From contig JAPVLO010000153.1 of NCBI GenBank assembly GCA_027257055.1, positions 6,324,001 to 6,388,000 on the forward strand: DNA of 64,000 bases, read 5' to 3'. This DNA comes from Cephalopachus bancanus. Taxonomy: Eukaryota > Chordata > Mammalia > Primates > Tarsiidae. The position numbers and the translations under genes are program-made. Shown here one piece after another: positions 22,653 through 34,876 of this stretch. The notes under the pieces were generated by a model that saw only the letters and a list, made by a program, of their open reading frames with translations, had not been told where the DNA came from and searched no databases. How positions within the stretch are numbered: the stretch's first letter is position 1; every line of letters begins with the position of its first letter.

Positions 22653-25600
22653 AAACTGAGTAAAGGCCACCTTCTTCAGAGTGTGGACTCTCCCAGTCAC
22701 TTGGCCTGTCACACTTTACTAATTTCAGTTACCAGCCTGTTTCTCTAGCAAGTTCTAGTATTTTCATCTCTTGTGAGGTTTAAGAGAAGATCTGAGCAAG
22801 GGCAGAGGACAACAAAGCCCCAACACAAAGGGGGAGACAAACAAGAGAAGCCTCCTACCTAGATTCCCAAATAGTGAGTAGTTATACGAACCATTTTTAT
22901 CTCAAATGAGCTAAGAGGTAGACATAATGATGGCTTAAAAAAAAGAATACATTTTCTCCATCTTAAAGATGGTCTGCTTTTTAATGAACACTTCAAAGCG
23001 TTATTATTGTCAATTATTATTTATATTGAAAAGTGACTTTTTTTTCCCAGTTGCTCAATGTGAGCTAACTGTCTGTAGGATCAGAATGTCAGTGTGGTTG
23101 GGAAAGACCATTTGGGATTATTGGGATTAAAGCATTCAGTAGAGTACTAGCAACAATAGTCAACATTTTTATAGGACTTTATAGTTTTATAAGTACTTTT
23201 ATACACATTATCTAATTTAACCTTTGGGATAATGCTTTGAGGTACACTCTATTATTACTGGTCCTGTATAGCCAGATGTTGAAATGAAGATCAGTAGGGA
23301 TCAAGCAATTGGCTCACTATAACAGTCAGACAAGAGTTCTTAACTTTGATTTCTCATTGTTTCCCAAAAGAAGTCCCCAGTAGCTTTTATTAAAGACAAT
23401 AGAAAAGAAAGTAAAGAACATTAAAAGGAAGGCCTACCATTTGTTATTTCTTCTGGGAAATCAACTCTAAACACTTCCCACTCCCCACATCCAACAGAGT
23501 TGGTTGAACATCCTATGTGTTCCCTAGGTCCCAGGTTTAAATTTCTGGAGTCGTTACAACTGTGTACTAAAATCCTCTCTCCCTCAAATTCTCCCTCAAA
23601 GAGACCATTAAGTTCTTTGAGGGCAGGACCCGTACTGATAACTACTGCATACTCAGGAACCAGAACAGAGGGTGCTCGGCGAAGAGCGCTGCAGAAAAAA
23701 ATAGATGCAAAAGTCACAAACACGAGAGGGTTAATCAATCCATCTCCAATTCTAAGACTTGGAGAAGGGATATCAAACTTAAAAAATGCCAAATTAAAAA
23801 AAAAAAGAAAGAAAATAAGTCGATGAGTTCCTTTTAAAATGATTACACTGTAACACAGACCCAAGAGGGACTGCTCTAGGTGAATGGGTGGTGTGTGGAA
23901 ATCAGAGCTTACCTCGGGATCCACCTTCCTCTTCCCCCCAGGGGGGGTCCCTGAGGTACCCCCTCAATTCATGGATTCTACACATCAAAGTTGGATAACA
24001 AGGAAGAATGAGGAAGTCAAGTTGGCTTGTGCTATAATTCCTTAGTGCCATGTTCAGGTTTAGAGCTTGGGTCCCTTGATTTCTGGTCCCATTATGTTTG
24101 TCATCACTAAACCACATGATCTCTCCTCTCAATTCTGAATGTCATTCATAAAACTAGGTTAGATTAGTTTATTCTTCTCAAGTCGCTTTCCCGATTCTAA
24201 ATCATGTCATGCCAATGACAGGCTTGCCATATCCATTTTGGTCTATTTAGTTAAGGACACAAATTTTTATATACACTCAATGATTAATGGTTTCTCATTA
24301 GGTTTCCCTGCCGCAAATTAAACACAAACATAATTCAGTCACCAAAGAAGCTTATTGAAGGGCACAGTTTTTATGAAGCACAGCAATGACATGAACCTTT
24401 TATAACTGTTTGCTGGTATAGAATCATAATTACAGCAATCAAGACAGATACACATCTTTTGTAAGGGAAAAACGTAATTATAATTTAAAAGCACACAGCT
24501 CAAAGTTGCCATCACAAAAACGACTATTATAGCAACTATTTCGTGTTTGGACATTTTTTTGGCAGGAGGTCTGGGCATTGTTTATTGTAAGTCAGAAACA
24601 GGCAGTGAGAAAATATGCAAATTTTTTAAGCAACAGAAAATGCAGCTTTGAGTTGAGAAAACAGGGTGAATGGTGGAAACTGTCTGGTCCATGAGGACAA
24701 ATCAGCCTTAATGGCTAAAAGAATTTTTGGTCATTGGATTCTGTTATAGTGATCTGGGAGTAAGGTTAGAATAAAGTTAGTTTATTCACTAAAACATACG
24801 TTCGAGATTTGTTCTGTGCTCCTGAGTCAAAATCCATCTTCTGCTAGTGCCGTGCCTATGGATTGAATCTGAGCTGGAAGACCAGGCAAGAGAGCCTTCA
24901 GAACGCTTAATCATCCCATTTTCCTTGGCCAGGTGGGGGAATTGCTATTGCCCCATGAGACAGTTCATTGCCGAGTTATAGAAGAAGCAAAGGCAGGCCT
25001 CCTTCTTCACCCAGCTGCCTCCCCATGAAGGAAGAATCCCACTTGCTGATATAAAATTAATTTGGGGTGACCAGTTCACTCAGTTGTAGGCGTCTTTATT
25101 TCTATAAAAGTTGCTTAAGTTCATTAAGTTCTTCAAAATCTCAATATCAACAAGCAAAACCCGGGTAGGTAATGTGGCATTAGAGAAAAATGCACAGAGA
25201 CTGGGGGGGGGCGTCAGGAGACCTGGGTTGTAGAAGCTTAAAGGGCAAATATAATAGGAGGTCCTCTCCACCAAACCAAATGATGAAGTGAGATCTTGGT
25301 TTCAAATTTTTTTTTAACCCTATGTTTAAATAAAATCTCAGGATGAAACAAACGGCAAATTACACATCAGTTATAAAGCTGAAGTGGGGGCAAGCCACCA
25401 AATTTACCATCCCTCTGGCTTCCCTTTCTCCTCTCTCTTCCCCTACCCCAACCACTAGTAACTGGACCTTGAGTGCTTTCCAAGTTGCCAGAGCAAGATA
25501 TGGAAATACTGGATCCCGTAACTTGAAGTACTCAAATCCTAAGAATAAAATCCCCATAAACTGGAATACCTTCCTGGGAAGAGGGGGGAAACAAACTAAA

Positions 25601-26040
25601 GGCATAAACTAAATTCTAAGAACTATACAGTATTAGTGATCCCTTAATTAATCAATCTTATAGAGACATGGCTTGTTTTAAAAATTCAACTAGAGGTAAA
25701 ATGTGTGGAGTTTGGTGTTTCAGGTCTCAGGCTTATATCTGGGGGAAGGGGAGGAGGGTGGGTGGCAGTGAGACAGACTGATTTGAAGAGGCTGATGCTA
25801 TTTTTTACGGCCTTGTGACCTAGCTAAGCCCCAGGACATATGGGGAAATGAAACCACCAAATTTAATGGGCTGTCCAAAGCCAACCAAGTGAATATCAGA
25901 GTCCAGATTAGAACCTAGTATTAGCCAGGTTCTAATCACTTTCAGAGAAACACTTTGTGCTATGATACCAACCACATTCAGTGAAAACCTGGTATGAAAG
26001 GATTCATTTATGAGGCAGACATTTTCAAATGCTATGCTAC
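22653..26040. other. Intergenic, mostly without recognisable elements
   Basis: Apart from the MIR at 23155-23350, a weak L2-like end near 23585-23710 (AAGTTCTTTGAGGGCAGGACC) and a weak MIR near 25850-25960, nothing is recognisable. The open frame at 23421-23924 (minus) has no known features. Confidence 0.5.
23155..23350 (-). repeat. MIR relic
   Basis: ATACACATTATCTAATTTAACC ... GGTACACTCTATTATTACTG followed by the reverse MIR core; strongly diverged. Confidence 0.55.
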
Positions 26041-26042
26041 AG

Positions 26043-26169
26043 ACCAGGTATGGTGGCTGATGCCAATAATCTTAGCTATGTGGGAGAATTACTTGAGTCC
26101 AGGAGTTCAAGTCCAGTCTGAGCAACATAGTAAGACCCCCGTCTCCACTAAAAAACAAAAACAAAGGCC
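26043..26169 (+). repeat. Free left Alu monomer (FLAM-like)
   Basis: Diverged single arm, ACCAGGTATGGTGGCTGAT ... AGTAAGACCCCCGTCTCC, with A-rich end. Confidence 0.75.
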
Positions 26170-26186
26170 AAAAAAATCTGTTATAA

Positions 26187-26463
26187 GCCGGGCTCGGTGG
26201 CTTAGCCTGCAATCCCGCGCTTTGGGGAGGCTGAGGTGAGAGAATTGCCTGAGCCCGCGGGTTCGAGACCTGCCTGGGCAGCAAGACCTCATCTCTACAA
26301 TAAATCAAAAAATCAGCTGGGCGTGGTAGTGTGTGCCTGTAATTCCAGCTACTTGGAAGGCTGAGGCGGAAGGATCACCGGAGCCCAGCAGGTCGAGGCT
26401 GCGATGGCCGGGAGCGGCCACTGCACTCCAGTCTGGGCGACAGAGTGAGACTCCAACTCAAAA
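26187..26463 (+). repeat. AluL-type SINE, deletion subfamily
   Basis: Reads CTGGGCAGCAAGACCTC (ACTTG deleted) and CCCGCGCTTTGGGGAGG. TSD AAAAAAATCTGTTATAA at 26170-26186 and 26464-26480. Confidence 0.94.
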
Positions 26464-26489
26464 AAAAAAATCTGTTATAAATCTGTGTT

Positions 26490-26797
<308 letters not shown>

Positions 26798-26804
26798 TGT
26801 TGCT

Positions 26805-27112
26805 TGGTATGGTAGCTGTTAGCCACATGTAACTATTGAGAACTGAATAAGACTAGCAGGAATTGAGATGTGTTGTTTTATGTGTCAAGCGTACACTGGA
26901 TTTTTTAAAACTTAAGTATCCCAAAATATAAAATATCTAAATATTTATTTGATTACAGGTTTAATGATAATATTCTGCATAGAGTAAATAAAATATACTT
27001 AAATTAATTTCACCTGTTTCTTTTTATTTCTTTTAATGTGACTAGCAGATAATTGTGAATTACATATGTGATTCACATTATAGTTCTATTGGACAGCACT
27101 GTTGTAAAGTGA
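26805..27112. repeat. Ancient interspersed repeat, class uncertain
   Basis: Has the mammalian-wide motifs TAGCCACATGTAACTATTGAG and, at the far end, TTCTATTGGACAGCACTG. I recognise the pattern, probably a DNA-transposon relic, but cannot name the family. Confidence 0.5.
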
Positions 27113-27279
27113 TTGCTCTTTACAGAGGAGCCCTTGGAAGAAGATAGAATTGGCAGTGCTAGCCAAATCCCTTCTCCAGCCCAATCGCTCCCAATTTATT
27201 TAAATAGATTAAGATGTGGTAAGTATATTTTGGTCTCCACACAGAAATTTAACATTAATGGTAACAGTAATAGCAATAA

Positions 27280-27447
27280 AATAGCTACCATTTATTAAGT
27301 CTTTTCTATGTGTCAGGCACCAGGCCAAGTGCTTTGTATTTGCTTCATTTACTTGTCACAACAATCTTATTGCCACTAAATTTTATTGTTCCTTCTTTAC
27401 CAATGAAGGAATTGAAATTCTCAGAGAATTAGCAATGGCCAAGGTCG
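27280..27447 (-). repeat. MIR relic
   Basis: CATTTATTAAGTCTTTTCTATGTGTCAGGCACCAGGCCAAGTGC and downstream reverse MIR core. Confidence 0.75.
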
Positions 27448-27463
27448 GATGGGAAATTTCTTT

Positions 27464-27648
27464 TCTTTTTTTTTTTTTGAGTTGGAGTCTTACTCTGTCG
27501 CCCAGACTGGAGTGCAGTGGCATGCTCCCGGCCACTGCAGCCTCGACCTGCTGGGCTCCGGCGATCCTTCCACCTCAGCCTTCCAAGTAGCTGGAACTAT
27601 AGGCGTGGGCTACCACACCCGGCTAATTTTTTGATTTATTGTAGAGAT
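27464..27648 (-). repeat. AluL-type SINE, right arm only
   Basis: T-tail and full right arm, ending at ATTGTAGAGAT with no left arm: a 5'-truncated insertion. Confidence 0.88.
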
Positions 27649-27654
27649 TTCACC

Positions 27655-28445
27655 CCAGGCCTCTTGCCTTCAAAGATCAGGCACTACTTTGCCAGGACTA
27701 ACAGTCTCAATGAAAATACTGCCCTTAGGATCCTACAAATTCCCACAATGTTTGAAGGCACTGGAGGGAAGATGAGATGTACAAAGAGGGGCAAAATGAT
27801 TGTGGTCTTCAAGGATCTTACCATATGGTAGGAAAAACAGATGCACAATGAAAATATATGACAGAGTAAGACCTGATGAGAGAGAATAAAATTAAAATTA
27901 AAGGCCGTGCTCGGTGGCTCAGCCTGTAATCCCAGCACTTTGGGAGGCCGAAGCGAGTGGATTGCCTGAGCCTGTGGGTTCGAGACCCACCTGGGCAACT
28001 TGGCAAGACCTTGTCTCTACAATAAATAAAAAGTTAGCTGGGTGTGGTAGTGCACGCCTGTAGTTCTGGCTACTTGGAAGACTGAGGTGGAAGGATCGCT
28101 GGAGCTCAGCAGGCTGAGGCTGCGGTGGCTGGGAGCATGCCACTGCACTCCAGCCTGGGTGACAGAATGAGACTCCAACTAAAAAAAAAAAAATTAAAAT
28201 TCCTCAGCAGATAGAAGAGAAAACAATTCATTCTAGTTGCAGGAAAAAATGGAGGGCTTCATGGAAGAGGCAGCATTTCAGAAAGAGCTCTAAAGATGAG
28301 AACGTTTTTCGAGTCAGGAATAGCTAGGGAGAGTCATGCCGGGTGGGAAAGTCAGAAGTGAGACATAGAGTTCTGTGAGGGGACCAGCAAGGAGTCCAGA
28401 TGATCTGTTTTCCTAAGGCAAGAGGGGAGAGGAAAGACTGGGAAG
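27655..28445 (-). repeat. Ancient L2-like relic, interrupted
   Basis: 27655-27900 and 28200-28445 carry phrases such as GGAGGGCTTCATGGAAGAGG that look like reverse L2; the Alu at 27905 splits them. Family assignment is tentative. Confidence 0.4.
27905..28192 (+). repeat. AluL-type SINE
   Basis: Full-length forward AluL with A13 tail; AAAATTAAAATT flanks both ends. Confidence 0.93.
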
Positions 28446-28462
28446 GGGAGAAAGAGACCGAA

Positions 28463-28768
28463 CAGCACTTTGGGAGTCTGAGATGAGAGGGTTGATTGCT
28501 TGAGCCCCGGAGTTTGAGACCAGCCTAGGCAACAAAGTGAGGCCTTGTTTCTACAAAAAATAAAAATCAAAAAAACTAGGTGGGCGTGGTGGCACATGCC
28601 TGCAGTTTTAGCTATGCAGGAGGCTGAGCTATGAGCTGCAGTTTTAGCTATGCAGGATTGCCTGAGCTCATGAGGTTGAGGCTACCGTGAGCTGTGATTG
28701 TCCCACTGCGCTTTAATCCAGGTGACAGAGTGTGACCCCAACTCAGAAAATAAATAAAATAAAATATT
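28463..28768 (+). repeat. AluJ-type SINE with internal tandem duplication
   Basis: The 5' end is truncated (starts CAGCACTTTGGGAG). A 21-bp unit, TGCAGTTTTAGCTATGCAG and two more bases, occurs at 28601-28621 and 28637-28657. Confidence 0.85.
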
Positions 28769-28867
28769 TTAAAAACTCAAAAGTTGGTTTGTATTAATCC
28801 ACTTTGTAGACTACTAACAACTTTTTTCCACCCCCACACACATATTTAATTTAATTTAATTTTTATT

Positions 28868-28995
28868 TCAAGGCAGAGCCTTTCTGTGTCTTAAACTCCT
28901 GGCTGGTCTTGAACTCCTGGCCTCAAGTTGCTCTTCCGTCTTGATCTCCCAAAATGTTAAGATTTCAGGCATGAGCCACATGCCCAGCTCCACCC
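28868..28995 (-). repeat. Alu monomer relic, reverse
   Basis: GGCTGGTCTTGAACTCCTGG ... GCATGAGCCACATGCCCAGC; diverged single arm. Confidence 0.75.
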
Positions 28996-28999
28996 CCAC

Positions 29000-29688
29000 A
29001 TATTTTAACGAAGCTGCAAATTTGGGGCTGGTATAATAAACCACAACAAAATCAGTCTTAAAACCTCCCAAGAACTACCAATTTCCATGAGCCAACGGGA
29101 ATCTATTCAAATGTGACAAAGACATCACAGGAGCAATCTTCAGGTATCCAACATTCTCCCATATTCCAAGTTATCTACAAGCAGAAATCGTCCCCCAATC
29201 CATGCGCTGATCAAAACCCTGTCTTTTTTTTTTCCATTAGAGAAAGACTTCTTCGAGGATGGTAGATTAACCAAGGAATAACAGTTGCTAACATTTATGA
29301 GGCAGACAGAAAATATAAGAAAAAGTGTCTTCCACCAGATGTAGAAGAGGGTGAATAATTTTATTAGTCAGTTAGAATTCCTTTTTAGATGTCTGCTGCG
29401 TTTTTCATACATAATCTAGAAGACAGAACTCACCGCTCAAACGCTGAACACGGTAGCTGAGTCTCCTCTTTCTAGAGATCACATGTACTTGCACCTCTTC
29501 TCCACGAAATCCAAAAGGATCCAGCGTTGTTGGTTTTTGTTTTTTTTTCTAGTTTTGCTTTCAAATTCTTCCAGGAAGAGGGAACCATCAGGTGACGCCT
29601 ATTATTATGGAGGAGTTTAGTGATTAAAATGTGGTCCCAATCTAATCCCAGCCCTGGATTGTCGTCTTGGTTAAAATATGTCGGGGTG
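29000..29688. other. Intergenic stretch without recognised features
   Basis: No SINE, LINE or gene identified; open frames are short and unremarkable. Confidence 0.5.
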
Positions 29689-29689
29689 G

Positions 29690-29805
29690 GGCTGGGCACG
29701 TGGCTCATGCTTGTAATCCTAGCATTTGGGAGGTCAAAGCGGAAGAACCGGGTGAGACCGGGAGTTCAAGGCTGAGAAAGCCCCCGTCTTGGAAAATAAA
29801 TAAGA
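29690..29805 (+). repeat. Free left Alu monomer (FLAM-like)
   Basis: GGGCTGGGCACGTGGCTCATGC ... GTCTTGGAAAATAAATAAG, diverged. Confidence 0.75.
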
Positions 29806-30346
29806 ATGGGGACTGCTGAGGGGTTAATTTACTCCAGGTTGACTCCCCTTTTGCACCAGTCTTTTACTGCAAACTCATTAACATTACGAGAGACCCAGCA
29901 AAACCTACTCCTTCCAGAACTGGTCCTGTTCAAGGAGGTACTTCCTGTTAAAACCCTGACACTGCCTCTCTGGTATTTCTTTTGCCCACCAGGAATGTCT
30001 GTTCTTCCCAATTTCTTATCACAAACAGAAAAAAAAAATATCACAAGTCCTCAGGGCTTGGAGTTCATAACTAGGCAGAATTTACTGCCTGCTTCTTGGT
30101 AATTTTGAACTGTCCCCTTGGGTCTTCTTGATGAGTTCTCCGTTTTTCTTTTGAGATGTTGAGGCTTTATAGGAAAAGGTTCTTTTTTCAGGCATGTCTG
30201 GACTCACCAGGGGCAGCCTGGACATTTAAAAAAGCACATAGGCCGTACAACTTGAAATTTATGTTATTCGGATGGGAAAAGGGAAAAGAAACAGGAAAAA
30301 AAAAGAGGGGGCAAGGATACAAATACTTTTCAAAAGGATAAAAAGA

Positions 30347-30510
30347 GAGCCAGGTGTGGTGGCTCAAGCCTGTAATCCCAGCACTTTGGGAGGCTGAGGT
30401 GGGCAAATTGCCTGAGCCCATGATTTGAGGACAATTCTGGGGTGGTTGTGAGCATGCCGCGGCACTCCAGCCTGGGCAATAGAGTAAGACTCCGATTCAA
30501 AAAAAAAAAA
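30347..30510 (+). repeat. Internally deleted Alu
   Basis: Left-arm start joined to right-arm end (GTGGTTGTGAGCATGCCGCGG), then A12. AAAAGGATAA repeats on both sides (about 30334 and 30507) as TSD. Confidence 0.85.
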
Positions 30511-30742
30511 AGGATAAGAAGCAGCCCCAGCCAAAGCTGGGATTTGATTCTCATATTACAAAGTCAATACAGACTAGAGAATGGCTTCTGTCTGATATTC
30601 TTACAGTTCATTAAACATTTCTGGATTCCCTACTCCTACCCACCTTGATCCCATAGATGTTGCCATCTTAGCCTAGTGCCCTTTCAGTCATTATATAGGG
30701 CTTGGACTTACGTAAGTTTTTTCCTTTTAAGAATTTTGAATT

Positions 30743-31062
30743 TGGGCGTTGTGGCTCACACCTGTAATTTCAGCACTTTGGGAGGCTGAGGCGGAAGGAC
30801 TGCATGAGGCTGGGAATTCAAGACCGGCCCAGGCAGCATAGCAAGACAGCAAGACCTCATCTATACAAAAATAAAATATAAAAAAACTACCCGGACATGG
30901 TGGCATAAGCCTGTAGTCCCAGCTACCCGGGAGGTTGAGGTGGAAGGATTGCCTGAGGGCAGGAGGTTAGAGGCTGCCTTGAGCTGTGATTGTGCCAAAC
31001 TGCACTCCAGCATTCCAACCTGGCTGACAGAGTGAGACCCTGACTCAAAAAAAAAAAAAAAA
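30743..31062 (+). repeat. AluJ-type SINE
   Basis: Dimeric forward Alu ending CCCTGACTC and A17; AAGAATTTTGAA before and AAGGAATTTTGAA after are likely TSDs. Confidence 0.88.
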
Positions 31063-31189
31063 AGGAATTTTGAAGACTTAGGCCTTCAAAGCATCTCTTT
31101 GCAAAAGAATAAAAAATGTAGACTAAAATGCTTGTGTTCCCCTCCTTCCTTCTACACTACTTTATACTCCCAATGTTCACGCCACATTC

Positions 31190-31454
31190 AGCAGTTTATT
31201 CTCTCCTTGTGCAACAAGTATCTATTGAGCTCGACTTGGTATTGTTGAAGGTGCTGCGTATAAAGTGATGGACGAAGGAGAGGAGGGCTTGACTCTCAAG
31301 GAACTTACATTCCAGGGGAGGGAGACAGACCTTAAACAAATAAATGCACATGGATGCAGGGAAGAACTTTCGATCTCACTCTGAGTGCAATCGGAAGCCA
31401 TTGTAGGGGCTTCATGAAGAGGAGAAAAGTGGCGTCTTTTTAAAAGGCTAACCC
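31190..31454 (-). repeat. L2 relic
   Basis: GGAACTTACATTCCAGGGGAGGGAGACAGACC and CAATCGGAAGCCATTGTAGG match reverse L2. It resumes at 32507. Confidence 0.7.
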
Positions 31455-31754
31455 TGAGCAGGGCACAGTGCTCACACCCATAATCCCAGCACTTTGGGAG
31501 GCAGAGGCAAGAGGATACTTGAGCTAAGGGGGCAGAGACCAGCCTGAGCTACATGGTAAGACTTCGTTTCTACAATAAATAAAAAAATCAGCTGGGCATG
31601 GTGGCACATGCCTGTGGTTCCAGCTACTTGGAAGTCTGAGGCAGAAGGATCATCTGAGCCCAGCAGGTTGAGGCTGTGGTGACTGTGAGCGTGCCACTGC
31701 ACTCTAGCCTGGGTGACAGAGTGAAGCTCCAACTCAAAAAAACCCCCAACAAAC
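31455..31754 (+). repeat. AluL-type SINE hosting a solo LTR in its tail
   Basis: Inserted in L2: TAAAAGGCTAACCCTG before (31440-31455) and TAAAAGGCTCACCCTGG after (from 32509) form its TSD, outside the LTR. Confidence 0.9.
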
Positions 31755-32480
31755 TGTTATGGTCTGAGTGACGCTTGGCTGCTCCCCTTGATACCAATAA
31801 ATCAAAAGAGCAGGGAACTGGTAGAAAGAAGTTTATTTCTGAGTTTGAATCCAAGGAACAGAGCCAGACTCAGGGTCTTTCAAAATGGTTCTGCTCACCC
31901 TCTAGGCTTTTACAGTTCACTTTTATAGTTCAGAGTTGTTAGTACCTATAGCCATGTGATCAGCAGAGCATTATATAGAGCTTGAGTTACAGCCACATTT
32001 ATCGATAGTGACATTTTTCTGTCTAGACTTCCTGGTGCCAGGTATCAGACGTATCTCATAGCTTTTATCAGTAGGGCCCAGCAGAAGCGGCAATCAAGCT
32101 TGCCGTAGAGTAAAGGTCCTAAGACAGCATGCATTACACAAGTGATATGAATGACAAAGCTTACGATTACATTGATACAAAAGTTATGTAATTCACAAAG
32201 CTTACGATTCCATTGATACTATATTATTTAAACTTATAACCACTCAGAAAAAGGGAGTAAAAGGAGATTTGCATCTTTCAGTTAATGGGGCATAGACTTC
32301 AGGGAAGCCAACGATCCCCTGAAGCTACTCACTGGGAGTGCATAGGAGATAAGGGGAAGCACACCTTTCATTAACTCTCAGGAATATTGTTCAGGAATGT
32401 ACAGGAATGCTTGCGCCCTGGCCATGCCCTTCTCTAGGGGCTGTGACAATATGGACAGACATTGGAGGGTCTCTGTATCA
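31755..32480 (-). mobile_element. Solo LTR of an endogenous retrovirus (726 bp)
   Basis: Bounded on the plus strand by TGTTATGG and CTGTATCA, that is TG...CA ends. A 4-bp duplication AAAC lies at 31751-31754 and 32481-32484, the size typical of gammaretrovirus-like (ERV1) integrations. On the minus strand there is a TATA box (CTATAAAA, 31928-31921) and, about 85 bp further, a poly-A signal AATAAA (31837-31832), as expected for U3 and R. No internal viral genes flank it, so the provirus was lost by LTR-LTR recombination. Family not identified. Confidence 0.85.
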
Positions 32481-32508
32481 AAACAAAAAGCCAAAACCAA
32501 ACCAAAAG

Positions 32509-32893
32509 TAAAAGGCTCACCCTGGCTGCTTCATGGAGGGTGGCCAGTGAGGTGAGAGATACAAGGTAGGTGGCTACTGGCAAGTCTCGAGTGAGAGAGG
32601 GTGGTGGCTTGGATCAAGGGGACTCACCATAGAGGTGGTGAGAAGTGGTACCACTTGGCATATTATAGTTTGAAAGAAGAACTCTCAGGGTTTGATGAAA
32701 AATGAGACACAATCTAAAGAGAAAGAGCTGTGAAAGATGAAGTTAAGGTTTTAGGCTTGAGCATCTGGGTACATGGAGTTTAACTGAAATGAAGTGGAGA
32801 GTCCGAGCTCAAGTTAGGTGTAGGGAGTGAAGAACTCAGTTTTGGATTCTCTCAAATCTCCAAATGGAGGTGCCCAGGTGGCAGTGGCATTCT
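32509..32893 (-). repeat. L2 relic
   Basis: CACCCTGGCTGCTTCATGGAGG, GAACTCAGTTTTGGATTCTC, AATCTCCAAATGGAGGTGCC: reverse L2 continuing from 31454. Confidence 0.75.
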
Positions 32894-33167
32894 TTGTTTT
32901 TTGTTTTTTGTTTTTGAGTTGGAGTCTCACTCTGTCACCCAGACTAGAGTGCAGTGGCATGCTCCTGGCCACTGCAGCCTCAACCTGCTGGGCTCCGGTG
33001 AATCTTCTGCCTCAGCCTTCCAAGTAGCTGGAACTACAGGCGCGCGCTGGTAGAAACGAGGTCTCGCCAAGTTGCCCGGGTGGGTCTCGAACCCACAAGC
33101 TCAAGCAATCCACTCGCCTCGGCCTCCCAAAGTGCTGGGATTACAGGCTGAGCCACTGAGCCCGGCC
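32894..33167 (-). repeat. AluL-type SINE with deletion at the arm junction
   Basis: TSD GGCAGTGGCATTCT (32880-32893) and GGCAATGGCATTCT (33168-33181). About 30 bp between GCGCGCGCTGG and TAGAAACGAGG is missing compared with other copies. Confidence 0.93.
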
Positions 33168-33449
33168 GGCAATGGCATTCTAGAGAGAGACAAAGCAGGA
33201 CCTCTACGTTTGAGACTTGTCACACAAGTGGAATTTAAAACTCTGCATGAAGATGCCAAGAGAGTGTGAGAGTGCATGAAGATGGGGGAGATCCATAACC
33301 AAAATGGAATGGAATAATTAAAAATTAAGCATTCAAAGTTGTTTTATTTAGCATTATACACGTTAATATACCAAACGCTATCAAAAGGCCAGAATTGTAT
33401 CAAATCCGATGTCCATTATTCTGTCTCATTTTGTTAGCCAAATGTTCAT

Positions 33450-33780
33450 AATCATTTATTTACTGGTCCTAAAACTAAGGTTTTTGACCTGAGTAGCTGT
33501 AGAAATATAGTTGTCATTTACTGATTTGGGGAAGACCAGGAATAGACTTGTGGGTGCGGTCAGAGCAGGAAATCAAGGGGAGATGTTGAATAGGCTGTTC
33601 GATATGAGAGAATGAATTCAGGGGAGAGGTCTGTTTTGAGATTAGATTTAGTTTTGTCAGCACACGGATAGTGTTTCCAGGGATGTGAATAATTATAGCT
33701 AGAGAATAGATAATCAAGGATTAGGACCTGGGGCCTCTCCAATGTCTAGAGGTGGAGGAGAATTCCAGGAATTAGAAGGA
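33450..33780 (-). repeat. L2 relic, second copy of the same segment
   Basis: GGTTTTTGACCTGAGTAGCTG, CATTTACTGATTTGGGGAAGACC and TTCAGGGGAGAGGTC are the same L2 part as at about 32740-32890. 33182-33450 between is partly L2, partly unplaced. Confidence 0.65.
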
Positions 33781-34390
33781 AGACAATGAGGTAAGGGAGG
33801 GAAAAGCAGAAGTGCTATCCAATATGTCAAATTATCTTAAATGTTACAAGAACTTAAAATATCAAATATTCTCAGAGTCTTTCCAAACTTAGCATGAGTA
33901 CAAAGTATCATGGGTTTGATTTGCTTTGTCTCTGTATTTCATTCTAAATCTCTCTGAGATTATAAATATATACTTGCTAAGAAAATAATTATGTTATTCA
34001 AACAATGGTGGGATTACTTTCCTAAAGGAATATTATGGGATTCTGTTTGCAGCTAGTCAGTGTTGCCCATTGCCTAGAGATTTTGGCTGGGTATGATATG
34101 TAGAGCTGGACACTTAGAGCACTGCCTGTCACCCCCAGACTGCCCAACAAAGGAAGATCCTCTTTAAAAAATCTCTCTGTCATGAATTTGAGGGCTTGAA
34201 TGGTCATATAACTCAACTTTCAGGGGTTTTGTTCCTTTACTTAACTTTAAGCAACACTTTGCATTTTTTTGTTTTTCGAGGTCATGTCAGATCTTTCCCT
34301 GGAACACTGAAACTGGGCTTGACAAAGCCTTTGAAAAGGTGTATGGATAGAATTCAGGTGTCTATGAACTTAAGTGGGAAAAACATTACG
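33781..34390. other. Intergenic stretch without recognised features
   Basis: No repeat or gene recognised in about 600 bp. Confidence 0.45.
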
Positions 34391-34394
34391 TATT

Positions 34395-34565
34395 TATTTT
34401 CTTTTTCTTTTTTTGAATTGGAGTCTCACTCTGTTGCCCAGGCTAGAGTGCAGTGGCACGCTCATGGCCACTGCAGCCTCGACCTACTGGGCTTAGGCGA
34501 TCCTTCCTCTTCAGCCTTCCACATAGCTGGAACTACAGACTTACGCCACCACGCCCAGCTAATGT
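34395..34565 (-). repeat. AluL-type SINE, right arm only
   Basis: TTTTTTTGAATTGGAGTCTC through CACCACGCCCAGCTAAT, left arm absent (5' truncation). Confidence 0.85.
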
Positions 34566-34876
34566 CTTTATTTTCAATAACCTCTATCTGAAATTCAGTA
34601 ATTCTTGCAATTATGGATATAGGCAGTTCATTACATTAGTTTTAGCAGTACTGAACTTTGTCACCCATAGAAGGCACAAATATGTTCACATTACCTTGCA
34701 ATTGTTTCTAGTATCTCCAGATGTGTTCTGTGCTCATCAGTACTTCAAAAGTGCAGTTGTCTTGCTATTTTCATATTTATTGTGTTAGTAAAGAAGCACA
34801 TAAAACATATAACTGTATTTCAATGTAATTGATTTTTTTCTGCAATCTTTTGCCGTTTGTTTTATGTACTTACACA

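Noticed and set aside
23421..23924. 167-codon minus-strand open frame
   Set aside because: No recognisable motif, poor start context, and it overlaps a weak L2-like end.
31755..32480. Remaining retroviral gag/pol/env next to the LTR
   Set aside because: The flanks are Alu and L2 directly; no viral coding sequence is present.
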